A stretch of DNA of 64,000 nucleotides from Brachybacterium faecium DSM 4810. GTDB taxonomy: Bacteria > Actinomycetota > Actinomycetes > Actinomycetales > Dermabacteraceae. The stretch is from assembly GCA_000023405.1 (NCBI GenBank), contig CP001643.1:1922001-1986000 (forward strand). Direction: 5' to 3'. The position numbers and the translations under genes are program-made. Shown one piece after another: positions 46,672-55,231 of this stretch. The notes under the pieces are model-generated. The model searched no databases and was not told where the DNA came from. It saw only the letters and a list, made by a program, of their open reading frames with translations. How positions within the stretch are numbered: the stretch's first letter is position 1; each line of letters starts with the position of its first letter.

Positions 46672-48132
46672 ATGTCCATCCCTGAGCCACGATCCGGTGC
46701 GGGCCCCGCACCCGCCCAGCATCTGAACACGAAGGTCGTCGGGATCTCGATCGCCGCCGCCGTCGGCGGTTTCCTGTTCGGCTTCGACACCTCGGTGATC
46801 AACGGCGCGGTCAACGCGCTCTCCGACGAGTTCTCCCTCGGCGCCGGGCTCACCGGTTTCGCGGTCTCCTCGGCACTGCTGGGCTGTGCCATCGGCGCCT
46901 GGTTCGCCGGCGCCCTCTCGAACCGGTTCGGCCGGATCCCGGTGATGGTGATCGCCGCGATCCTGTTCTTCATCTCCGCGGTGGGCTCCGGTCTCGCCTT
47001 CGGGGTGTGGGATCTGATCGTGTGGCGCGTGGTGGGCGGCCTGGGCGTCGGCGCCGCGAGCGTCATCGCCCCCGCCTACATCGCCGAGGTCGCGCCCGCG
47101 AAGTTCCGCGGCCGCCTCGGTTCCCTGCAGCAGCTCGCGATCGTGCTGGGCATCTTCACGGCGCTGCTGTCGAACGCTGTCATCGCCAACTCGGCCGGAG
47201 GCTCCTCGGAGACGTTCTGGCTGGGGGTGGCGGCCTGGCGGTGGATGTTCATGATCGAGGCGGTGCCGGCCGCGGCCTACGGGATCATGGCCCTGTTCCT
47301 CCCCGAATCGCCGCGCTTCCTGGTGCGTCGCAACGAGCTGGACCGGGCCTCGAAGGTGCTCTACGACTTCACCGGCGAGCCGGACGTCAACCTGAAGATC
47401 GAACAGATCCGCCACACCCTCGAGCGGGAGGACACCGAGAGCCTGCGCGATCTGCTGGGCGGGCGCCTGGGCCTGAAACCGATCGTGTGGCTGGGCATCC
47501 TGCTGTCGCTGTTCCAGCAGCTGGTGGGCATCAACGTCATCTTCTACTACTCGACCACGCTGTGGCAGTCGGTCGGCTTCGACGAATCACAGGCCCTGCT
47601 CACCAGCACCTTCACCTCGGTGATGAACATCGTCGCGACGATCATCGCGATCCTGCTGGTGGACCGGGTGGGGCGGCGGATCATGCTGCTGGTCGGCTCG
47701 GCGGGCATGACCATCTCCCTGGGGATGATGGCCCTGGCCTTCTCCTTCGGGGAGGTCGCCGCCGGCAGCGAGGGCGTGACGCTGCCGGACCCGTGGTCGA
47801 CGATCGCCCTGATCTCCGCCAACGCCTTCGTGATGTTCTTCGGCACCACGTGGGGCCCGCTGGTGTGGGTGCTGCTCGGGGAGATCTTCCCCAACCGGAT
47901 CCGGGCGTCGGCGCTCGCGGTCGCCGCGGCAGCGCAGTGGGTGACGAACTGGGCCGTCTCCGCGACCTTCCCGACCCTGTCGACCATCGGTCTGACCTTC
48001 GCCTACGGGCTCTATGCCGGCTTCGCGGCGCTGAGCCTCGTGTTCGTGTACCTGTGGGTGCCGGAGACGAAGGACCGCGAGCTCGAGGACATGGACACCC
48101 TCTCGCTGGGGCGGGCCGCCCGGAAGGGCTGA
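46672..48132 (+). CDS. MFS sugar porter
   Basis: 486 residues, twelve membrane helices. The sugar-porter signatures are present: GGFLFGFDTSVINGA in helix 1, SNRFGRIPVM, RVVGGLGVGAASV, PESPRFLVRRNE between the halves, QQLVGINVIFYYS in helix 7 and PETKDRELEDMD at the end. It most likely imports a hexose or pentose by proton symport; the sugar is unknown. ATG follows GAGGAGG, and TACGGT at 46628-46633 is a likely -10. It converges on a transketolase gene across a strong terminator. Confidence 0.92.
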   Translation: MSIPEPRSGAGPAPAQHLNTKVVGISIAAAVGGFLFGFDTSVINGAVNALSDEFSLGAGLTGFAVSSALLGCAIGAWFAGALSNRFGRIPVMVIAAILFFISAVGSGLAFGVWDLIVWRVVGGLGVGAASVIAPAYIAEVAPAKFRGRLGSLQQLAIVLGIFTALLSNAVIANSAGGSSETFWLGVAAWRWMFMIEAVPAAAYGIMALFLPESPRFLVRRNELDRASKVLYDFTGEPDVNLKIEQIRHTLEREDTESLRDLLGGRLGLKPIVWLGILLSLFQQLVGINVIFYYSTTLWQSVGFDESQALLTSTFTSVMNIVATIIAILLVDRVGRRIMLLVGSAGMTISLGMMALAFSFGEVAAGSEGVTLPDPWSTIALISANAFVMFFGTTWGPLVWVLLGEIFPNRIRASALAVAAAAQWVTNWAVSATFPTLSTIGLTFAYGLYAGFAALSLVFVYLWVPETKDRELEDMDTLSLGRAARKG

Positions 48133-48201
48133 GATCCCGGACGGGCTGAGCACGCAGCGGCGCGGCCCCACGCGGCGCGGTCATGCCCCGCGCGCGCCGC
48201 A

Positions 48202-48243
48202 GCCTGGTGCCCGCGCCCCGGTCGCGGGGCGCGGGCACCAGGC
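48202..48243. terminator. Strong bidirectional terminator
   Basis: GCCTGGTGCCCGCGCCCCG / CGGGGCGCGGGCACCAGGC, a perfect 19-bp stem with loop GTCG, between the convergent sugar porter and transketolase genes. Confidence 0.85.
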
Positions 48244-48276
48244 GCATCGGGCGCCGCGTCAGCCCGTGAGAGCCCG

Positions 48277-50145
48277 TCAGCCCTCGAGGGTGGCGCGGGC
48301 CGCGGAGGCGATGTGGTCGGCGTCGATGCCGGCCCAGGCCAACAGCTCCTCGGTCGTGCCGGAGCCGGGCACCCCGTCGACCGCGAGATGCTTGAGGTGC
48401 AGGTCGGTGATCGGCTCGGCCGCGAGCGCGGCGAGCACCGCGGCACCGAGACCGCCCTCGGCGTGGTGGTCCTCGGCCACGACGACCCGGCCATCGGTCT
48501 CGCCGACGGCCGCGCGGATGCCCTCGGCGTCCAGCGGCTTGATCGAGTAGGCGTCGATCACCCGCGCGCGCACGCCGTCCTCGGCGAGAGCTTCGGCGGC
48601 GGCGAGAGCCTCGTGGAGGGTCACGCCCGCGCCGATGAGGGTGACGGCGTCATCCTCGGAGCTGCGCAGGGTCTTCGACCCGCCGACGGGGAACGTCTCC
48701 TCGGGGCCGTAGAGGACCGGGTACCCGCCGCGGGTGGTGCGCAGGTAGCTGACGCCGTGGAGGTCGGCCATCTCGACCACGAGCGCGGCGGTGGACGTCG
48801 CGTCGCTGGGGTACAGCACGGTCGAGCCCTGGGTGGCGGCGATCATCGCAAGATCCTCGAGGCCCATCTGGGAGGGGCCGTCGGCGCCGATCTCGACACC
48901 GGCGTGGGAGCCGACGAGCCGGAGGTCGGCCCGTGAGATGGGCGCCATGCGGATGAAGTCCGCGGCGCGGGTGAGGAAGGCGGCGAAGGTCGAGGCGTAG
49001 GCGAGGTAGCCGCGGGCGGCGAGGCCGGTGGTCGCCGCGACCATCTGCTGCTCGGCGATGAACATCTCGAAGAAGCGGTCCGGATGGGCCTCGACGAAGT
49101 CGGCGACGCCGGTGGAGTTGGAGACCTCACCATCCAGCGCCACCACGCGCTCGTCGACATCGGCGAGGGCGGAGAGCGCCGGCCCGTAGGCCTTGCGGGT
49201 GGCGACCTCCTCGCCGGTCTCGAAGCGGGGCAGCTCGACGGTGCCGCGGTGGGGCGCGGGCCGGTCGATCCGGGGCGGCTTCGGTCCCCGCACCTGCAGG
49301 GAGCGCTCACCGCCGAGGGCCGCGATCGCCTCCTCGGCGCGGTCCTGGGGCAGGGGTTTGCCGTGCCAGCCGGGCTCGTCCTCGATGCCGGGGATGCCCT
49401 TGCCCTTGAGCGTGCGGGCGAGGATCACCAGCGGGCGCTCCCGCTCGTCGTCGGCCCGGGAGAGCGCCTCGTCGATCGCGCCGACGTCGTGGCCGTCGAT
49501 GATCACGGCCTCGGCGCCGAACGCCTCGACGCGGGCGGCGTAGGCGTCCAGGTCCCAGCCCAGCTCCGTCTCGCCGCGCTGACCCAGGCGGTTGACGTCG
49601 ACGATGGTGACGAGGTTGGTGAGCCCGTAGTGGGAGGCGGTGGAGAAGGCCTCCCACATCGAGCCCTCGGCGAGCTCGCTGTCGCCGGTGAGTACCCACA
49701 CGCGGTAGGGGGCCTTCTCGAGCCGCTTGCCGGCGAGGGCGACGCCCACGGCATCGGGCAGCCCCTGGCCGAGGGAGCCGGTGGCGACGTCGACCCAGGG
49801 CAGCACCGGGGTGGGGTGCCCCTCGAGGCGCTGATCGAAGCGGCGATAGCCCTCCATGAGCTCCTGGTCGGAGACCACGCCGGCCGCCTTGTACACCGAG
49901 TACAGCAGCGGCGAGGCGTGGCCCTTGGAGAAGATCAGGTGGTCGTTGCCGGGAGCTGCGGGCTCGTCCCAGTCGTAGCGCAGGTGGCGGGACATGAGGG
50001 CGGCCAGGAGATCGGCGGCGGAGAGGCTGGAGGTGGGGTGGCCGGAGCCGGCGCTCGTCGAGGCGCGGATCGAATCGACGCGCAGCTGGGCGGCGAGCTC
50101 CGGCACCTGATCGAGGTCGAGACCGTCGTGCATGGTCGTGGTCAT
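48277..50145 (-). CDS. Transketolase, short type
   Basis: 622 residues, close in length to animal transketolases and shorter than the 660-700 residues of the usual bacterial Tkt. His36 (GSGHPTSS), the GATGSLGQG-like VATGSLGQGL, the thiamine diphosphate motif GDSELAEGS...VDVNRLGQ and MFIAEQQMV (catalytic Glu) are present. It transfers two-carbon ketol units between sugar phosphates. ATG 50145 follows GGAAGGAG. This may be a second transketolase beside a canonical one elsewhere; the opposing sugar porter suggests a role in sugar catabolism. Confidence 0.88.
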   Translation of the reverse strand: MTTTMHDGLDLDQVPELAAQLRVDSIRASTSAGSGHPTSSLSAADLLAALMSRHLRYDWDEPAAPGNDHLIFSKGHASPLLYSVYKAAGVVSDQELMEGYRRFDQRLEGHPTPVLPWVDVATGSLGQGLPDAVGVALAGKRLEKAPYRVWVLTGDSELAEGSMWEAFSTASHYGLTNLVTIVDVNRLGQRGETELGWDLDAYAARVEAFGAEAVIIDGHDVGAIDEALSRADDERERPLVILARTLKGKGIPGIEDEPGWHGKPLPQDRAEEAIAALGGERSLQVRGPKPPRIDRPAPHRGTVELPRFETGEEVATRKAYGPALSALADVDERVVALDGEVSNSTGVADFVEAHPDRFFEMFIAEQQMVAATTGLAARGYLAYASTFAAFLTRAADFIRMAPISRADLRLVGSHAGVEIGADGPSQMGLEDLAMIAATQGSTVLYPSDATSTAALVVEMADLHGVSYLRTTRGGYPVLYGPEETFPVGGSKTLRSSEDDAVTLIGAGVTLHEALAAAEALAEDGVRARVIDAYSIKPLDAEGIRAAVGETDGRVVVAEDHHAEGGLGAAVLAALAAEPITDLHLKHLAVDGVPGSGTTEELLAWAGIDADHIASAARATLEG

Positions 50146-50301
50146 GATGACTCCTTCCGAGACGGTGGTGCCTGACCTGCCCACCCTAGGAGCGCGCTGT
50201 GAGGACCCGCAATGTTCCGCGACCGGCTGGTCGGGGCGCGGGGCCGCGCGGCGGTCGCCGGGTCGGCGGCGACCTCCGCGCCGGGACCCAGCCGGTGCGG
50301 C

Positions 50302-51035
50302 TCAGAGGCCGAAGACCCGCAGCACCACCGCGTGCGCGCTGCCGGCGGCCTCTCCGCCGGAGCGCAGGATATCGGGGATGAACTCCTCGGGCCGCGGATG
50401 GTCGGTGACATGGGCGAGGTAGGCCTCGTGGGCGTGCAGCGAATCGACCGCGGCCTGCACCTGCTCCTCGTCCACGCTCTTGGCGTGGGTCGGCGAGGGG
50501 TGGCCGGCGATCATCAGCTGGGAGGCCTTCCACGGCTCGAGCCCTTCGCTCTCGCGCAGCTCGCGGAACACCCACGGGTTCGCGGCGTCGCGGGCGGCGT
50601 CGATCGCGGCGAGCCCGGCGACGCGGTGATCGGCCTGGTTCAGGCCGCCGTAGGCCTCGACCTCGAAGTTCGCGGTGAGGATCAGGTCCGGGCGCACCTG
50701 GCGCACCACCCGGGCGATGTCGCGCCGCAGCGCGAGCCCGCCCTCGAGCATGCCGTCGGGATGATCGAGGTAGCGCAGATCGGAGACCCCGACCCTCGCG
50801 CAGGCGCGGCGCTGCTCCGTCTCGCGCAGCGGGCCGACGGTCGCGGGATCCTCGGCCATGCCGGCCTCACCGCGGGTGAGCAGCAGGTAGCTGACCTCGA
50901 TGCCGGCCGCGGTCCATGCGGCGACGGCGGCCGAGGCCCCGTATCCATGTCGTCGGGGTGGGCGACGATGCACAGCACGCGCTCGACCCCCTCGTCGGGC
51001 AGGGGCGGCAGGAGGGAGGGCGTCATCGCAGTCAT
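50302..51035 (-). pseudogene. PIG-L family deacetylase gene with a single-base frameshift
   Basis: The N-terminal 31 codons (MTAMTPSLLPPLPDEGVERV, then LCIVAHPDDM) and the remaining roughly 215 codons (YGASAAVAAWTAAGIEVSYL onward) lie in different frames. They join without a gap if one base is restored at about 50944, changing ATG GAT ACG to ATG GA- TAC. The break falls inside the zinc motif AHPDDxE. The rest is a complete PIG-L/LmbE domain ending LRVFGL. Such enzymes remove acetyl groups from sugars. It could be inactivated, or be a sequencing error. TAGGCT lies 6 nt before the ATG. Confidence 0.8.
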
Positions 51036-51041
51036 GGGCCC

Positions 51042-51047
51042 AGCCTA
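51042..51047 (-). promoter_or_regulatory. -10 box of a leaderless promoter for the PIG-L gene
   Basis: TAGGCT on the minus strand, 6 nt before the ATG at 51035. It overlaps the upstream stop codon. Confidence 0.5.
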
Positions 51048-52163
51048 GGCGGGCGCGCGCCGGCGGGCGAGGTCCCGCAGCACTCTGCCCGCCGCGGCCC
51101 GTCCCGCCCGGTTGGCGCCGATCGTCGAGGCGCTGGGGCCGTAGCCGAGCAGGTGGATCCGCGGGTCATGGGCCACCGCGGTGCCGTCCATGGTGATCCC
51201 GCCCTGTGCGTTGTGCAGCCGTAGCGGGCGCAGGTGCCGCAGCTCGTGGCGGAAACCGGTGGCCCACAGCAGCACGTCCAGCGCCGTCTCGCGGCCGTCC
51301 GCCTCCCGCACGCCGTCCGCGGTGATCTCGGTGAACATCGGCCGACGAGCCAGGATCCCGCGCCGCCGGGCCTCCCTCAGCGCGGGGGTCAGGGGCAGCC
51401 CCGTCACGGAGACCACGCTGCGCACCGGCAGCCCCTGCCGCACCCGGTCCTCCACCTCGGCCACGGCGGCGCGGCCGAGCTCGGTGGTGAAGGGGCGGTC
51501 CTCGAAGACCGGTTCGCGACGCGTGTACCAGAACGTCTCCCCCACCTCCGCGATCTCGAGGAGGTGGCCGATGGCGCTGATGCCTCCGCCGATGATCCCG
51601 ACCCGCATCCCGGCGAAGTCCTCGGCGCGGCGGTAGCCCGCCGTGTGCAGCTGCCGGCCGCGGAACCGGCCGGCCCCGGACAGGGCCGGGACGAAGGGCC
51701 GGGTCCAGGTGCCGGTCGCGTTGAGCACCGCGCGGGTGCGCAGAGGGGCGCGGGGCCGCCCGTCGGGGTCGCGGGAGCGGACCAGCAGCGGCACGGGATC
51801 CGCGGCCGGGTCCGGGCTCGGCTCGGTGCTCGGATCGTCCTGGACGGCGGTCACGTGCACGGGGCGCTCGATCGGGGTGCCGAGGCGGCGCTCGAACTCG
51901 GCGAAGTACTCCGGCACCGCCCGGTTCGCGCTCTCGGTCCGCGCCGCCTCGATCTCCGGCATGCCGGGCAGCTCGCGGATGCCGTTGACCGTGGCCATGG
52001 TGAGGCTGTCCCAGCGGTGGCGCCATGCCCCGCCGGGACCGTGCTCCGCATCGAGGTGCACGACGCTCACGCCGCCGCGACGCTGCAGATGGTGCGCGGC
52101 GGAGAGCCCGGCCTGGCCGGCTCCGATCACGACGACGTCCGCGCTGCGCACCTGGGACTCCAT
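51045..52163 (-). CDS. Flavin-dependent monooxygenase-like oxidoreductase
   Basis: 372 residues. VVVIGAGQAGLSAAHHL binds FAD near residue 10, VGIIGGGISAIGHL binds NADPH in the middle, and DVLLWATGF precedes the C-terminal end, as in flavin-containing monooxygenases and related class B flavoproteins. The substrate is unknown. The start at ATG 52163 has no clear ribosome site. Its TAG stop codon lies within the TAGGCT -10 box of the downstream PIG-L gene, so the two genes are tightly packed but separately transcribable. Confidence 0.85.
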   Translation of the reverse strand: MESQVRSADVVVIGAGQAGLSAAHHLQRRGGVSVVHLDAEHGPGGAWRHRWDSLTMATVNGIRELPGMPEIEAARTESANRAVPEYFAEFERRLGTPIERPVHVTAVQDDPSTEPSPDPAADPVPLLVRSRDPDGRPRAPLRTRAVLNATGTWTRPFVPALSGAGRFRGRQLHTAGYRRAEDFAGMRVGIIGGGISAIGHLLEIAEVGETFWYTRREPVFEDRPFTTELGRAAVAEVEDRVRQGLPVRSVVSVTGLPLTPALREARRRGILARRPMFTEITADGVREADGRETALDVLLWATGFRHELRHLRPLRLHNAQGGITMDGTAVAHDPRIHLLGYGPSASTIGANRAGRAAAGRVLRDLARRRAPA

Positions 52164-52213
52164 GCCCGGCACAACGCGGGGACCCGGGAGATGTTCCCTC
52201 CGGGCGAGGGATC

Positions 52214-53515
52214 TCACGCGGCGGTGGTGACCTCGCTGCCCGAACGCGCGGCGGCCAGGCCCGCCTCGAGATCCGCCCAGAGGTCCTCGCGGTCCTCGAG
52301 CCCCACGCTGAGGCGCACGGTGCCGGGGCGCACGCCGCAGGCCTCGCGCTGCGCGTCGGTGAGGTGGGAGTGGGTGGTGGTCGCGGGATGGCAGACGAGC
52401 GAGCGGGCGTCGCCGATGTTCACCGCGATCGTCCACAGCCGCAGCGCGTCGCAGAACGCGGCGGCGGCCGCCTCGCCTCCCTCGAGCTCGATCGAGAACA
52501 CGCCGGAGGTGCCGTGGGGGAAGTCGCGCTCGGCGAGGTGCGCGTCGGGGCGGCCGGGCAGCGTGGGGTGCGCGACGTGGGCCACGCCCGGCCGGCCGTG
52601 CAGGCGGGAGGCGAGCGCGGCGGCGTCCTCGCTGATGCGCTGCATGCGCAGGTCGAGGGTCTCGATGCCGACCAGGATCTGCTGGGCGCTGGAGGCGGGC
52701 AGGGTGGTGCCGAAGTCGGTGACGTACTTGGCGCGGGCGTAGGCCAGCAGGCCGGAGCCGCCGCGGGCGTAGTCGTCGGCGAAGGTGACGCCGAAGCGTC
52801 GGTTGGGGGTGGTCAGGCGGCTCCAGCGGTCCGGACATCGGCGCGGGTCGAAGCGGCCGGTGTCGACGATGAGCCCGGCGATGGTGGTGCCGTGCCCGCA
52901 CAGGTACTTCGTCGCCGAATGGACGACCACGTCGGCGCCGTGCTCGCCGGGGCGGTACAGGGCGGGGCTGGCGAGGGTGGAGTCGACCACCACGGGCACG
53001 TCCCGCTCGTGGGCGATCGCGCTGAGCGCCGGGAGGTCCACGAGCTCCGCGCCCGGGTTGGCGATGGATTCGACGATCGCGGCGCGGGTGCTGTCGGTGA
53101 ACGCGGCCTCCCAGGCCCCCAGATCCCACGGATCCACGACGGTGCAGGTCACGCCGAAATCGGCGAGGGTGTCATCGAGGAACTCGGTGGTGCCGCCATA
53201 GAGTCGGGAGGAGGCGACGACGTGGCCGCCCGGCGCGGCGAGCGCGCACAGGGCGATCGTGGTCGCCGCCTGCCCGGACGCGACGGCGATCGCACCGATC
53301 CCCTGCTCGAGAGCGGTGATGCGCTCCTCGAGCACCGCGGTGGTGGGGTTGCCGGAGCGGGAGTAGGCGAAGCCGTCCGCGCGCCGCTGGAACAGTGCCT
53401 TGAGCGCGGCATGGGAGGGCTGCGCGTACGCGCTGGCCGTGTGGATCGGCGGGGTGAGCGCCCCGTGGCCGTCCGCGGCGGCGTCCCATCCTGCGTGGAT
53501 CCCTGCCGTGCTCAT
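52214..53515 (-). CDS. O-acetylhomoserine sulfhydrylase-like PLP enzyme
   Basis: 433 residues of the Cys/Met metabolism PLP family. GIHAGWDAA...TPPIHTASAYA opens it, SGQAATTIAL binds the cofactor phosphate and VVHSATKYLCGHG carries the PLP lysine near residue 203. SRLTTPNRRFGVTFADDYARG and the length of about 430 favour O-acetylhomoserine sulfhydrylase over cystathionine gamma-synthase or methionine gamma-lyase. It would make homocysteine or methionine precursors from sulfide. ATG 53515 follows GAGGAGC. Confidence 0.87.
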   Translation of the reverse strand: MSTAGIHAGWDAAADGHGALTPPIHTASAYAQPSHAALKALFQRRADGFAYSRSGNPTTAVLEERITALEQGIGAIAVASGQAATTIALCALAAPGGHVVASSRLYGGTTEFLDDTLADFGVTCTVVDPWDLGAWEAAFTDSTRAAIVESIANPGAELVDLPALSAIAHERDVPVVVDSTLASPALYRPGEHGADVVVHSATKYLCGHGTTIAGLIVDTGRFDPRRCPDRWSRLTTPNRRFGVTFADDYARGGSGLLAYARAKYVTDFGTTLPASSAQQILVGIETLDLRMQRISEDAAALASRLHGRPGVAHVAHPTLPGRPDAHLAERDFPHGTSGVFSIELEGGEAAAAAFCDALRLWTIAVNIGDARSLVCHPATTTHSHLTDAQREACGVRPGTVRLSVGLEDREDLWADLEAGLAAARSGSEVTTAA

Positions 53516-53583
53516 CGCTGCTCCTCGCCCTTCGTGATGCTGACCGGACCATTCTCCGGAGCAGCACCGGGCGCGGGCGATCT

Positions 53584-54288
53584 CTATGACGGAGTATGGC
53601 GTGCCGGCCGCGGCTCCGTGGCGGGGGTCTCCTCGCGGGGTGTGCCGTCGGCCGTCCAGAGACCGGAGGTGCCGCGGCGGTGCGAGCCCAGCAGGTGGGT
53701 GTCGACCACGCCGAGAGCCTCCATGAGGGCGAACATCGTGGTGGGGCCGACGAACCGGAAGCCTCGCCGCTTGAGCTCCCGGGCGAGGGCGACCGATTCG
53801 GAACTCGTGGTGGGGATCTCCGCGACGGTGCGCGGCATGGGCGTGCGGGAGGGGCGGTAGGACCACACCAGGTCCGCGAGGGTGGTGCCGGGGCCGCGCT
53901 CCCCGCGCAGCGCGCGGGCGGCGCGGGCGTTGGAGATCGTCGCCTCGATCTTGCCGCGGTGGCGGATGATCCCGGTGTCCTCGAGCAGCCGGGCGACGTC
54001 CCCCGCGCCGAAGCGCGCGACGCAGTCGACGTCGAAGCCGGCGAAGGCTCGGCGGAACCCCTCGCGGCGGCGCAGGATCGTCGCCCAGCTCAGCCCGGAC
54101 TGGAACCCCTCGAGGGCGAGCCGCTCGAAGACGCCGCGCTCGTCCCGCACCGGCATCCCCCACTCGGTGTCGTAGTAGCGGCGCAGGTCGTCGTGGACCG
54201 AGGCCCAGGCGGGCCGGGCGAGCCCGTCGTCGCCGACGACGAGGCCCGGCCCGGCGCCGGGGGAGGCCGCCGCGGCGCCGGGGGTCAG
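53584..54288 (-). CDS. tag: DNA-3-methyladenine glycosylase I, probable CTG start
   Basis: 234 residues if started at CTG 54288, which has GAGGAG 6-8 nt upstream and lies 10 nt after the siderophore-interacting protein stop. No ATG, GTG or TTG gives the conserved N-terminus; the first ATG (54156) would remove GDDGLARPAWAS...YYDTEWG. LALEGFQSGLSWATIL carries the catalytic region and FVGPTTMFALMEALG follows. Tag excises 3-methyladenine. Three of the four zinc ligands of E. coli Tag are replaced here (Cys4 by Pro, His17 by Tyr, Cys179 by Ser). Confidence 0.82.
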   Translation of the reverse strand: MTPGAAAASPGAGPGLVVGDDGLARPAWASVHDDLRRYYDTEWGMPVRDERGVFERLALEGFQSGLSWATILRRREGFRRAFAGFDVDCVARFGAGDVARLLEDTGIIRHRGKIEATISNARAARALRGERGPGTTLADLVWSYRPSRTPMPRTVAEIPTTSSESVALARELKRRGFRFVGPTTMFALMEALGVVDTHLLGSHRRGTSGLWTADGTPREETPATEPRPARHTPS

Positions 54289-54298
54289 CGCCGGCTCC

Positions 54299-55156
54299 TC
54301 ACTCGTCGATCTTCCCGATCGCCTCGCGCTTCTCGGCCTGGAACTGGTCCTCGACGCGTCCCAGCGCCCAGTAGGCGGAGATCGAGATCTGCGGGCGCGG
54401 GATGCCGGCGTCCTTCACCAGCACCTGGCGCAGCTGCTTGGTGATGCCGCGCTCGACGTGGCAGAACACCTGCAGCTCCTCGGGGTCGGAGAGGTCGAGC
54501 CCGCGCACGGTCTCGACGAGCTCCTCCCGCGCACCGATCACCCAGCGCAGCTCCACGCCGCGGGGGTGCTCGAGCTCGAGGCGGTCCTCCTCGTGATCGA
54601 GGTGGATCACCACCAGTCCGGCGGCGTCCTCGTCCATCGACTCGAGTGCGGCGGAGATCGCGGGCAGAGCGGCGTGGTCGCCGATCAGCAGGTGGCGGCG
54701 GGTCTCGGGCTGCGGGGTGTAGCCGCCGCCGGCGCCCATCAGGGCCAGCCGGTCACCGGGCTGCGCCTCGTCGGCCCAGCGGGCGGCGACGCCGTTGTCC
54801 GCACCTTCGCCGTGCAGCACGACGTCGATGTCGATCTTCTGGTTCTCGTCGTCCCAGTGCCGCACGGTGTAGGTGCGGCGCGCGGGCATCAGCTCGGGGC
54901 TCTCCTCGCGCAGCGCGTCCATGTCGTAGGGCGGCTGGAGCCCGGACGCGGGGTCGGCGATGAGGAACTTGACGTACGCGTCGGTGTGCTCGTTGCGGTT
55001 CAGCGCGCTGTACCCCTCGCCTCCGAGGGTCAGGCGCAGCAGGCGCGGCGAGAGACGGGTCTTGCCCATCACCTCGAGCACGGCCTGCTTCTTCGCGGGG
55101 CGCGCACGCCGCTGCGCGGGCGCGTCGGCGGAACTGGTCCGTTCAGTGGTGGTCAT
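54299..55156 (-). CDS. Siderophore-interacting protein, FAD-binding ferric reductase
   Basis: 285 residues. RRTYTVRHWD is the FAD-binding RxYTxR motif, GPGDRLALMGAGG-like PGDRLALMGAGG and ADHAALPAI-like GDHAALPAISAAL follow, and ISAYWALGRVEDQF is the C-terminal signature of the ViuB/SIP family. It reduces ferric siderophores in the cytoplasm to release iron. ATG 55156 follows GGAGGGC. A DtxR-like half-palindrome lies 40 nt upstream. The tag gene follows 10 nt after its stop and is probably coupled. Confidence 0.9.
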   Translation of the reverse strand: MTTTERTSSADAPAQRRARPAKKQAVLEVMGKTRLSPRLLRLTLGGEGYSALNRNEHTDAYVKFLIADPASGLQPPYDMDALREESPELMPARRTYTVRHWDDENQKIDIDVVLHGEGADNGVAARWADEAQPGDRLALMGAGGGYTPQPETRRHLLIGDHAALPAISAALESMDEDAAGLVVIHLDHEEDRLELEHPRGVELRWVIGAREELVETVRGLDLSDPEELQVFCHVERGITKQLRQVLVKDAGIPRPQISISAYWALGRVEDQFQAEKREAIGKIDE

Positions 55157-55195
55157 GCCCTCCACATTACGCTACAAATCTCTTCCGTAAATGCG

Positions 55196-55207
55196 TGAGG
55201 CTTGCCT
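55196..55207. promoter_or_regulatory. Possible DtxR/IdeR-type iron box half
   Basis: TGAGGCTTGCCT contains the dyad AGGC-TT-GCCT, which resembles the first two thirds of the DtxR consensus (TTAGGTTAGCCT). The second half of the 19-bp consensus is poor. It sits between the siderophore-interacting protein gene and the divergent flavoprotein gene. Confidence 0.35.
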
Positions 55208-55219
55208 TCTGTCCTGCTC

Positions 55220-55225
55220 TAGGCT
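55220..55225 (+). promoter_or_regulatory. -10 box of a leaderless promoter for the desaturase-like gene
   Basis: TAGGCT, 6 nt before the ATG at 55232. Confidence 0.5.
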
Positions 55226-55231
55226 TCTTCC

